Below are positions 1 to 6,632 of a stretch of DNA of 17,427 nt, piece after piece. The notes under the pieces were generated by a model. That model saw only the letters and a program-made list of their open reading frames with translations. It ran no database searches and had not been told where the DNA came from. The position numbers and the translations under genes are program-made. Position 1 is the first letter of the stretch, and each line of letters starts with the position of its first letter. The stretch lies in assembly GCA_947627395.1 (NCBI GenBank), contig CANQVW010000017.1, positions 1-17,427 on the forward strand, given 5' to 3'. The stretch is from an uncultured Bacilli bacterium (GTDB taxonomy: Bacteria; Bacillota_I; Bacilli_A; ML615J-28; CAG-698).

Positions 1-32
1 GCTAAAAAGGCTCCAATGGTTTGTATAATCAT
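1..32 (-). CDS. threonine/serine exporter, second (DUF3815/ThrE C-terminal) subunit, N-terminus only
   Basis: Only the first ten codons (reading MIIQTIGAFL) lie in the window. The ATG overlaps the TGA stop of the upstream ThrE-like gene by the four bases ATGA, so translation is probably coupled. In many Firmicutes the ThrE exporter is split in two: a larger DUF1212 protein followed at once by a small four- to five-helix DUF3815 protein. The position, overlap and hydrophobic start all fit that second subunit. The identity rests on gene order, since too little sequence is present to recognise the family directly. Confidence 0.6.
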   Translation of the reverse strand, partial: MIIQTIGAFL

Positions 33-850
33 AATCCAAGTCCTCCAAAGATGGCATTGCCAATAATTAAGCTAAGACCAACACCTAATGCAACTGCTGT
101 TGCAATTAGAATAGCTTCCATGAGTCTTGTGCTTCCAGCCATGTAATCCCCATACAAAGTGTCACGAACGGCATTTGTAATGGCAACCCCAGGAACGAGG
201 GGCATCATCGTTCCAATGATAGCTAAATCTGTACTAATGGATTGAGTGGTCATTAAGTTTAATAGAAAAGTTGTTAAAATGGCAAAAAAACTTGAAATTA
301 GAGCACCAATTAAAGTTAACATGAAATCATTATGAATGATTTTTGGTCCATAGTAGTAAATTGGAGCAAGAACAATTCCAGCAACAAATGCAACAACGCA
401 ATCTAAAAATTGACCACCAATTAATACAGTAAAGAAAGTTGTTGCTAATATAATTCCAATACTTCTTAACCAAATTGGATATTGAGTTAACTTTTTGATA
501 ATAGTTAACTTATGATAAGCTTCTTCTAATGTAATTTGATTCATGCAATATAATCTAGAAATGGTATTTACTTGATCAATTCGATTTAAATTGGTAGATC
601 TTGAAGATACTCTTTTTGTAATGGAAAGAGCAGAAATATTTTCATCAGATAATGTTAATGTCAATCCTGTTGGCAAAACAAAAGATTCAGCACAATCAAA
701 ATTTGATTTTCTTAAAATTCTACCTGTTGTATCTTCTACTCGATACGTTTCAGCACCTGATGAAATCATAATTTCTCCAGCAAGAATCGCTGTATCCATT
801 AATAATCGATACTCTTTTTCATCTACCATTTTTTTCGATGTTTCTTCCAT
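29..850 (-). CDS. threonine/serine exporter family protein (ThrE N-terminal domain, DUF1212)
   Basis: Integral membrane protein expected to export threonine or serine across the cytoplasmic membrane together with the small subunit that follows. The soluble N-terminal part carries the family signature SSGAETYRVEDT near residues 30-41 and the PTGLTLTLSD stretch near residue 60. The C-terminal half (about residue 130 onward) is a run of roughly five hydrophobic helices and includes the MPLVPGVAITNAVRDTLYGD segment typical of the family. An ATG four codons further upstream (862) is open, but I choose 850: it has GGTGA five bases before it, and an extended -10 at 868-876 would put the transcript start at about 861, right at the upstream ATG. 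The stop overlaps the next gene by ATGA. The family call is secure; the exported amino acid is inferred from the family. Confidence 0.88.
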   Translation of the reverse strand: MEETSKKMVDEKEYRLLMDTAILAGEIMISSGAETYRVEDTTGRILRKSNFDCAESFVLPTGLTLTLSDENISALSITKRVSSRSTNLNRIDQVNTISRLYCMNQITLEEAYHKLTIIKKLTQYPIWLRSIGIILATTFFTVLIGGQFLDCVVAFVAGIVLAPIYYYGPKIIHNDFMLTLIGALISSFFAILTTFLLNLMTTQSISTDLAIIGTMMPLVPGVAITNAVRDTLYGDYMAGSTRLMEAILIATAVALGVGLSLIIGNAIFGGLGL

Positions 851-867
851 AAAATTCACCATGTACT

Positions 868-876
868 ATTTTATCA
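868..876 (-). promoter_or_regulatory. extended -10 promoter of the thrE-like operon
   Basis: On the minus strand the sequence reads TGATAAAAT, an extended -10 (TG-n-TAAAAT). No convincing -35 is present 16-18 bases upstream, which is tolerated with an extended -10. The predicted start is close to 861, giving a leader of about 11 nt containing GGTGA and supporting the start at 850. Confidence 0.5.
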
Positions 877-1013
877 CAAATTACACTGAAAATATAGTTT
901 TTTTTCTTTTTTTATAGTATATCAGTAAAAAAGAAAAAAGTCAGTGAAAAAACATGTGTTTTATCACCAACGATTTTTGTTTATTTATGTGTATTTATTT
1001 AAAATATAAGTGA

Positions 1014-1032
1014 AGTAGTATTTTAAACTACT
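1014..1032. repeat. short inverted repeat, AGTAGT/ACTACT
   Basis: Six-base arms separated by seven bases, sitting about 13 bases beyond the end of the decayed reading frame at 1045. It could be a weak leftover terminator for that frame, but no clean T-run follows. The segment between 877 and 1014 is otherwise AT-rich with no gene that I can support. Confidence 0.3.
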
Positions 1033-1044
1033 AATCTTGCTTTT

Positions 1045-1305
1045 TTATTTTAAACCGTTCAATCTTTTTAACATTGACTTTACTGATATAGGTGTAAAGT
1101 GTTCATCTTCATTGTTCTTCAGTACTTTTATCTTGACTGTGTAGCCCCGCCTCATAGAAATTTGGTCTAGCTTTTCTACCCAAATACTTGCTAGACATTT
1201 TTCCTACATTTCTAACGTTATCATAACCACTTATTTTTCTAATAATTTATCAATTTTACCTATCAGTTCATTATTTCTTAAATTAAAATCTAAAACTGAA
1301 TTATT
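1045..1305 (-). pseudogene. decayed reading frame, unrecognised
   Basis: One minus-strand frame gives protein-like sequence interrupted by two in-frame stops: 24 residues (including ELIGKIDKLLEK), a TAA at 1231-1233, a short piece, a TAG at 1204-1206, then 52 uninterrupted residues (including VEKLDQISMRRGYTVKIKV and EHFTPISVKSMLKRLNGLK) to a TAA at 1045-1047. The charged, balanced composition of the last 52 residues looks like real protein. Further upstream, to about 1700, the same frame continues with about six more stops, fewer than I would expect by chance in DNA this AT-rich. There is no start codon with a ribosome site in front of the open parts. I do not recognise the family. It may be a remnant of a mobile or accessory gene, or a chance open stretch. 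Confidence 0.35.
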
Positions 1306-1672
1306 TTATTTTGTTCATTGAATTTTTTTGTTATTTACTGTTATGATTCTATTTATTTTTTTAAAAACAACTGTACAAATTCTTTGTAATATCTGTGAAC
1401 GATGCTTTTATAATCGCAACAAGGCGTTACAAGAAGTGCTGCTATTTCGCGACACTTACCTTTTGTTATAGGCATTATGTAATATCATCACAAAATACAA
1501 CTGCTGCTTTACTTCATTTTTCTTTACTGCAGTCTGAGCATTTTTCAATTTTTACTTCTTCCATGAAGTCGCTTCACTCAATTTCTAGTAGTTGCTACCT
1601 TGCATAAAAAGGGAAAAACGCAAGGAGTAAATGAATACCTCGGATAAAAAAAGGAAGTTGAACCATTCACTC
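1306..1672. other. intergenic stretch without a supported gene
   Basis: This stretch lies between the decayed frame and the region downstream of the carboxypeptidase. A 70-codon plus-strand frame at 1395-1607 has no ribosome site and a Ser/Thr/Phe/Tyr-rich composition typical of antisense noise. A 21-codon frame at 1631-1696 does have AAGGAG five bases before its ATG, but nothing else supports it. In a minus-strand frame there is a CSDCSKEK/AAVVFCDD pattern around 1480-1560, broken by stops, which hints at a degraded Cys-containing protein. Confidence 0.4.
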
Positions 1673-1703
1673 GTTAGAAGTATTTGGTCCGAATGATTCT
1701 AAC
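1673..1703 (-). terminator. possible hairpin terminator after the carboxypeptidase gene
   Basis: Perfect seven-base arms GTTAGAA/TTCTAAC enclose a second short stem (ATTT/GAAT with one G-U type pair). It begins 20 bases past the stop of the minus-strand carboxypeptidase gene. There is no T-run directly after the stem on the minus strand, and the nearest is about 20 bases on. It may act as a weak terminator or as a 3' end stabiliser. Confidence 0.35.
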
Positions 1704-1722
1704 TTAGTATAGATGATTATTG

Positions 1723-2880
1723 CTACTTAGAAACTAAAAATAGTTCTTTTAAGATTTCTAAAAAAACATCTAAAAATTTAGCTCTATGAATTTTTTGATT
1801 GGTTGCTAAAGGGATGGTTTGATACAGTTCATCATTTATATATACTTCTAATACACCCACATGGTCACTCGTAATTTCTTTTTCCAAAATAACTTTTGTT
1901 GTTATATTAACTAGTTCCATATGATTTCTTTTAAGTATTCTTACATCTTTTGTTGTAACAATATCATATTGATTGGGTGAAGTCATAAGATCTTCTTTTT
2001 GACTGACCACACTTCCTTTAGGTAAATATGTTTCAACAGTATAATTTGAAACACCATAATTTAACATAGAGGTAATATCTTTTGTTCTTTGATCTACATT
2101 TTCACACCCCATAGATACAGCAATAAAACGATTGTCATTTTTTTTGATTGTACAGGTTAAACAATATCCTGCTTTTTCTGTCCAACCTGTTTTTAATCCA
2201 TCAACACCCTCCATATGTCGAACTAATTTATTGGTATTGACTAACCAAAAACGTTTTAAAGTATCTTCTCGAACATAATCTTCATAACGAGAAGTATATT
2301 CTAAAATTTTAGGATGCTCTTCAATTAAAGTAGATGCCATGATTGCCATGTCATAACTACATGAATAATGTTGATTCGTATCAAATCCATAAGGATTTTC
2401 AAAATGTGTATTGACTAACCCTAATTCTTTTGCTTTGTCATTCATCATTTTCACAAACACGTCTTCACTTCCACCAATATAAATAGCAAGTGTTAAAGCA
2501 GCATCATTTGCGGAAGCAATTGCCATGGATTTTAATAAATCCTCTACACTCATTTCTTCTCCTTCACTTAGGTAAATTTGACTTCCACCTAATTCTGATG
2601 CTTCTTTGGGTGTTTTCACAATATCATTTAAATGAATGATTCCTGCATCAATTTTTTCCATAACTATTAACATTGTCATAATTTTTGTCATACTTGCTGG
2701 TGCCATTTTTTCTTCAGATGCTTTTTCATAAATGACTTGCTTTGTTGATGACTCAATCAAAATAGCACTTTTACTATATTGAGTTAAAGGAAGTGTTTCC
2801 AATCCTTCCACGGCTTTTACTGAAAGATTACATCCCAATAAACAAACAAAAATACTAAGCAACAAAATTAATTTTTTCAC
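1723..2880 (-). CDS. D-alanyl-D-alanine carboxypeptidase (PBP5/DacA family, peptidase S11)
   Basis: Secreted, membrane-anchored penicillin-binding protein that trims the terminal D-Ala from peptidoglycan stem peptides. All three active-site motifs are present: SMTK with the nucleophile Ser63, SAN at 123-125 and KTG at 230-232 (in DGLKTGWTEKAGYC). A signal peptide covers about residues 1-23. Cleavage after VKA (21-23) is likely, although LLGC at 14-17 could be read as an imperfect lipobox. A beta-rich PBP5 C-terminal domain follows to about 360, and the last 20 residues (FLDVFLEILKELF) form the amphipathic helix that docks these enzymes on the membrane. At 385 residues it is full length. The start is GTG at 2880, chosen because GAGGAGG sits five bases before it and no ATG competes. 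It is monocistronic and divergent from the XRE gene. Confidence 0.93.
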   Translation of the reverse strand: MKKLILLLSIFVCLLGCNLSVKAVEGLETLPLTQYSKSAILIESSTKQVIYEKASEEKMAPASMTKIMTMLIVMEKIDAGIIHLNDIVKTPKEASELGGSQIYLSEGEEMSVEDLLKSMAIASANDAALTLAIYIGGSEDVFVKMMNDKAKELGLVNTHFENPYGFDTNQHYSCSYDMAIMASTLIEEHPKILEYTSRYEDYVREDTLKRFWLVNTNKLVRHMEGVDGLKTGWTEKAGYCLTCTIKKNDNRFIAVSMGCENVDQRTKDITSMLNYGVSNYTVETYLPKGSVVSQKEDLMTSPNQYDIVTTKDVRILKRNHMELVNITTKVILEKEITSDHVGVLEVYINDELYQTIPLATNQKIHRAKFLDVFLEILKELFLVSK

Positions 2881-2964
2881 AGTTCCTCCTCATATGATTC
2901 AATACAATTTATTCTATTTTACTTTGAGATAGTACAAAAAATATGAATAAAATTTACTTCTAAG

Positions 2965-3018
2965 TATAATTGACATATTAGCATTTAATCTTGACATGTT
3001 TTTAAAAACATGTATAAT
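2965..3018 (+). promoter_or_regulatory. promoter of the XRE gene with palindromic operator
   Basis: TTGACA at 2991-2996 and TATAAT at 3013-3018, spaced by 16 bases, make a near-consensus sigma-A promoter. The spacer plus box edges, 2994-3013, form a perfect 20-bp palindrome, ACATGTTTTTAAAAACATGT. A bound dimer there would block RNA polymerase, so autorepression by the XRE protein is the obvious reading. A second TTGACAT starts at 2970, exactly 21 bp (two helical turns) upstream of the first, next to a TATAAT at 2965-2970. The predicted transcript start is at 3024-3026, leaving a leader of only about 15 nt that is mostly ribosome binding site. Confidence 0.75.
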
Positions 3019-3040
3019 TTTAGGTGGGAGGTATATATTT

Positions 3041-3502
3041 ATGAGCTTTTCAGAGCGTTTAAAAGAAGCAAGAAAGAAAAAAAACTTATCGCAAACAGAC
3101 ATAGCAAACTATCTAAAAAAGAAAACAACTGCCATTTCTCAGTGGGAGCATGGTAGAACCGAGCCTTGTATTAAAGATTTAAAGAAACTTACTGAAGTAT
3201 TAGATGTTACTATCGAATATCTACTTGAAATTGAAACAAAGCAACCTAAGCCACCAATTGCATATACTTTTGAAGAAGATTTAAAGCGACTTAATCAAAA
3301 AGGCATTGACAAGGTGACTGATTTTATTAAAGTTTTAAAAGACCATCCAATTTATTCCACTTCATTTACTACTTTTGTTGAAAACGAAAAAGAAAATGTG
3401 ATGAGTGAATTTAAGAAAATACTAAACAAACTAAAGATAATCCATCCTGATCTATATGATTGGATAACAATTAGATCCGAATATTTTGAAGATAATAAAT
3501 AA
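3041..3502 (+). CDS. XRE-family transcriptional regulator
   Basis: Protein of 153 residues. Residues 1-63 are a lambda-repressor-type helix-turn-helix (FSERLKEARKKKNLSQTDIA, then KKTTAISQWEHGRTEPCIKDL and a closing LTEVLDVTIEYLLE). Residues 75-153 are a mostly helical, charged tail of unknown fold, without the Ser/Lys pair of a LexA-type protease domain. The frame is open from 2996, but 3041 is chosen because GGTGGGAGG ends nine bases before it and the transcript should start only at about 3025. The likely operator is the 20-bp palindrome in its own promoter. It converges on the ABC exporter pair and shares a terminator with it. The targets beyond itself are not visible; the family is common as stand-alone regulators and as phage or plasmid repressors. 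Confidence 0.9.
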   Translation: MSFSERLKEARKKKNLSQTDIANYLKKKTTAISQWEHGRTEPCIKDLKKLTEVLDVTIEYLLEIETKQPKPPIAYTFEEDLKRLNQKGIDKVTDFIKVLKDHPIYSTSFTTFVENEKENVMSEFKKILNKLKIIHPDLYDWITIRSEYFEDNK

Positions 3503-3507
3503 AAATA

Positions 3508-3666
3508 GAATATAAAAAAAATAGATTTAAACTATTATCCAAAAAGGCTAATAGCGAAATAGATTATAAAACATAAAGTAGAAAAATTTAACCTATTTAT
3601 TTATTATCATACATGTATTTCTTGTTGTATGAATAAATATGCTGTTGTCTAATCTATTTTATATTC
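3508..3666. repeat. nested inverted repeats between convergent genes
   Basis: Outer arms: GAATATAAAAAAAATAGATT at 3508-3527 and, inverted, AATCTATTTTATATTC at 3651-3666. They match base for base except for four extra A's in the left arm. Inner arms: 3599-3612 (ATTTATTATCATAC) and 3627-3638 (GTATGAATAAAT), matching apart from a two-base bulge around a 14-base loop. A further AAATAGATT copy lies at 3557-3565. This could fold as a long AU-rich hairpin or be the remains of a small MITE-like element. No target-site duplication is evident, and no reading frame is present. Confidence 0.45.
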
Positions 3667-3692
3667 TTTTTTAAAATATACTGCCTATTAAT

Positions 3693-3716
3693 AAAGACCC
3701 CTTAAAAGGGGTCTTT
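3693..3716. terminator. bidirectional terminator between XRE gene and ABC exporter operon
   Basis: Near-perfect hairpin AAAGACCCCTT/AAGGGGTCTTT with four G-C pairs at its core. It lies three bases past the stop of the minus-strand exporter gene and about 190 bases past the XRE stop. A-rich and T-rich flanks on both sides allow it to work in both directions. Confidence 0.8.
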
Positions 3717-3719
3717 TAA

Positions 3720-6632
3720 CTAAATATCATACTTACTTAAAATCTCACTTGGAGTTTTACGTAATAAGGTAAATATTGGAATCATACCAAAAATGAAACT
3801 AATTAAATATAACAACAAAAGAACAACGAAAGATAACCATACTGGATAATACATAATCGTTGGTGAAAGATCTAAACGATTACAATTATAATTGATAATA
3901 AGACTTATAAAGAGCCATGTAGTAAATTCACTACATGTAATTAAAACAAAATTGTCAATAAAGAATTTATATAGTAAGTTCTTCTTTGTTACCCCAATAG
4001 CTCTATACATACCTAAATCTTTAATTTGACTCATTAAGGATGAGCGCATAATAAAATACATATAAAGAGCCATGAAAACATATAGAACAAATAAAGTAAT
4101 AAGACTACCTATAATAGATTCAATTTTGTCTATAATTAAAGAATGAAAAATTTGTTTTGGTGTTACAAACATATTTTCCATTTCAACATCCAAATAGGAT
4201 TCAAAATGTTCTTTAATCATGGATTCTGTTTTACTTGGATTTGTTGAATGAATCAATGCATATCCATATAAATCAGTATTATTATCAATTACATAACGAG
4301 CGAAATTGACATTTGTTACACCAGTACTTTTTGCTATAGAAAGATAATCTTCATCACTGACTAAACAATTATATCTTGCAAAACAACTACTAATAACTCT
4401 TGAATATTCATTATCATAAGCAATTTTTATTTCTTGATAAGAACTAAAGAAATTATGATCATCTTCAAATTCTAAGAAATTCTTATCATCCAATCTAGGA
4501 TAAACTCCATATGTTTGTTTATAAAGATATCCTGAATAATATTTTGGATTAGAAATACTATCAAATTTACCTATTTCTAAATTCTTATTAAAATAAAGCC
4601 AACTATCAAATGATTGTGTTGAGTAAATAATAGGTAATTGATAGATTTGTTTTAAATAATCATCTAGATATTCATAATAATAATCACAGAAATCAAAATA
4701 ATGTTCTTGATAAATCTCATTTGACAAAGTCTCATAATTTGGATCAGTTATAGAAATATTAGGATATTTTTGAAGGAATAGCGTTGCTAAAAAAGCTTTT
4801 TCTTCTTGTTTTTCTATATGATTCGCTTCTAAATAGCTTTGGTAAGTTGGATAAAAAACTTTCGCTTCAAGAACTTTTGTTTGTACACCTTCTATAGTAA
4901 TTTCTTCGGGTATTTCTTTCATACTTTGATCAAAATAGAATAAAATAGATTCCCCTTTTTTAAGTTGATATCCAAAATCAGATGCTCTCGATACATTATT
5001 TAATGGTTTTTCTTCCATCACTAATTTAGCCATAGCAATGGTTGATAGATAGAATGCTGGTTCATTTTCATCTATAATAGCACCAATTTGTAATCTATCT
5101 CCATTTACTTTATAATTGTTATTTTTTAATCCAATTAAATCATTATACCCTGTAATAAAAGGTATATCCGATTTCTTTATTAAATCATCTGCAGATCTTT
5201 TAGATAAAACAACTTGATAATCCTTTAAATTATCTAAAGATCCAGCAAGAACTTTTGGATTTCGAACACTATTTAAATCTAAAAATACCCCATGTGTTTC
5301 AATAGATGATGTTGAAGTTGTTTCATAATAATCACAATTAAATACAAGCCAACTATCTCCATAAAATGATCGATCATATACCCAATAATCATCAATACAT
5401 GAATTGGGATCCGATGCTAATGCTTGAAATTGATCTGATATTTCATTGTTTAACAAGTAAAGATAATAAGTTTGATGATTGTACGATTCAGAAGCATGAA
5501 TCAAATCAGAAATACCTATTGAAAATATAGAAGTAACCAAAACAATAACAAGCGTAACGATTGCTAAAGACATAGCTAAAATCGTTCGTGATTTTTTTCT
5601 TTCTTTCACTAAATTTTTTAAGAAATTTAGGGCTTCTGTTTTGAAATGGAATAATTTACCATAAGAATTGGTCTTTATTATTGGAAGATCTTCTAATAAA
5701 CTTTCATCAATTTCTTCACTTTCTTCTAGTACATATTTTTTTTGAACCAATTTAATTTCACTAGATTCATCTAAAACAGATACACGAGAATCATGGAGCT
5801 GCAAATAGACTTTGCCTTGGTAAGAAACAATTTTCATATGAATTTTATTGTCTATATCATTTCCATAATATTCTATTTTTATATGATTGGTTTCTTCTTC
5901 TACTTTTGAAAGTTCATCTAAATAAATGTCATGTTTATTTTTTCCTTGATAACCTGAAGAAGTTTCATTTGTTCTGATGTCAATGATTTTACCATCACTA
6001 ATTTCAATAACTTGATCACAAAAGAAATCAACTAAATTAGCTTCATGTGTTACTAATAGTACTAAATGATTCTTTGAAATCTTTTTTAGTAACTTCATAA
6101 TCATTAATGTATTGGTTTCATCTAAATTTCCTGTTGGCTCATCAGCTAATATAATACTAGGATTTTTCACAATCGCTCTAGCAATAGCAATACGTTGTTG
6201 TTGTCCTCCCGATAATGTGTTAGGCAAACGATTTCTATAACCTTCCATTCCAACATTTTTTAAAGCAATAAGAACATTTTTTTCAATGAATTCTTCATCT
6301 GTTATTCCACATAATCTTAATGAATCAGCAACATTTTCAAAGCAACTTACATTTTTATTTAAATTATAGTTTTGAAAGATATAGCCTATATAACGATTAC
6401 GTAAGTCATCATTTTTTTGATTTAATACTTCTCCTTGAATGATAATTTCTCCACTTTGAAATGTATCTAATCCACCAATTACATTTAGTAATGTTGTTTT
6501 TCCACAGCCGCTTTTTCCAAATATAGCAACCATACCTACATCAGGCAAATCTAAAGATGTGTCATTAATAGCATGGATTTCATTTTGTTTGCCTCGATTA
6601 AAATATTTTTGTACATTTTTAAGTTGAATCAT
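3720..6632 (-). CDS. ABC exporter, fused ATPase-FtsX/MacB-like permease with large extracellular domain (970 aa)
   Basis: Single-chain half of a type VII-like (MacB/BceB/FtsX) ABC system. The N-terminal ATPase has Walker A GKSGCGKTT at 39-47, Q-loop Gln87, signature SGGQQQR from 141, Walker B ILADEP at 161-166 and H-loop His196. A charged linker (about 220-345) leads to one membrane helix at about 350-372. Then comes an external domain of about 460 residues rich in Tyr, Asp and Asn, and three more helices at about 838-861, 891-913 and 929-952. The loop MYRAIGVTKKNLL and the tail LRKTPSEILSKYDI are classic FtsX signatures. The start has AAAGGAG eight bases upstream and overlaps the preceding stop by ATGA. 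Such proteins export or extract lipoproteins, peptides or antibiotics; the substrate cannot be told. It probably pairs with the upstream product. Confidence 0.88.
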   Translation of the reverse strand: MIQLKNVQKYFNRGKQNEIHAINDTSLDLPDVGMVAIFGKSGCGKTTLLNVIGGLDTFQSGEIIIQGEVLNQKNDDLRNRYIGYIFQNYNLNKNVSCFENVADSLRLCGITDEEFIEKNVLIALKNVGMEGYRNRLPNTLSGGQQQRIAIARAIVKNPSIILADEPTGNLDETNTLMIMKLLKKISKNHLVLLVTHEANLVDFFCDQVIEISDGKIIDIRTNETSSGYQGKNKHDIYLDELSKVEEETNHIKIEYYGNDIDNKIHMKIVSYQGKVYLQLHDSRVSVLDESSEIKLVQKKYVLEESEEIDESLLEDLPIIKTNSYGKLFHFKTEALNFLKNLVKERKKSRTILAMSLAIVTLVIVLVTSIFSIGISDLIHASESYNHQTYYLYLLNNEISDQFQALASDPNSCIDDYWVYDRSFYGDSWLVFNCDYYETTSTSSIETHGVFLDLNSVRNPKVLAGSLDNLKDYQVVLSKRSADDLIKKSDIPFITGYNDLIGLKNNNYKVNGDRLQIGAIIDENEPAFYLSTIAMAKLVMEEKPLNNVSRASDFGYQLKKGESILFYFDQSMKEIPEEITIEGVQTKVLEAKVFYPTYQSYLEANHIEKQEEKAFLATLFLQKYPNISITDPNYETLSNEIYQEHYFDFCDYYYEYLDDYLKQIYQLPIIYSTQSFDSWLYFNKNLEIGKFDSISNPKYYSGYLYKQTYGVYPRLDDKNFLEFEDDHNFFSSYQEIKIAYDNEYSRVISSCFARYNCLVSDEDYLSIAKSTGVTNVNFARYVIDNNTDLYGYALIHSTNPSKTESMIKEHFESYLDVEMENMFVTPKQIFHSLIIDKIESIIGSLITLFVLYVFMALYMYFIMRSSLMSQIKDLGMYRAIGVTKKNLLYKFFIDNFVLITCSEFTTWLFISLIINYNCNRLDLSPTIMYYPVWLSFVVLLLLYLISFIFGMIPIFTLLRKTPSEILSKYDI

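Noticed and set aside
591..917. 108-codon plus-strand frame
   Set aside because: It lies antisense to the ThrE-like gene, which has clear family motifs, and has no ribosome site.
1395..1607. 70-codon plus-strand reading frame
   Set aside because: It has no ribosome site, a composition rich in Ser, Thr, Phe, Tyr and Cys without domain-like pattern, and lies in a decayed region.
1631..1696. 21-codon plus-strand mini-frame with AAGGAG before its ATG
   Set aside because: The peptide (MNTSDKKRKLNHSLVRSIWS) matches nothing I know, and a ribosome-site-like hexamer is common in AT- and purine-rich DNA. No promoter is evident.
2914..3102. 62-codon minus-strand frame crossing the XRE promoter
   Set aside because: It overlaps the XRE gene start and its promoter on the opposite strand, and has no ribosome site or recognisable protein pattern.
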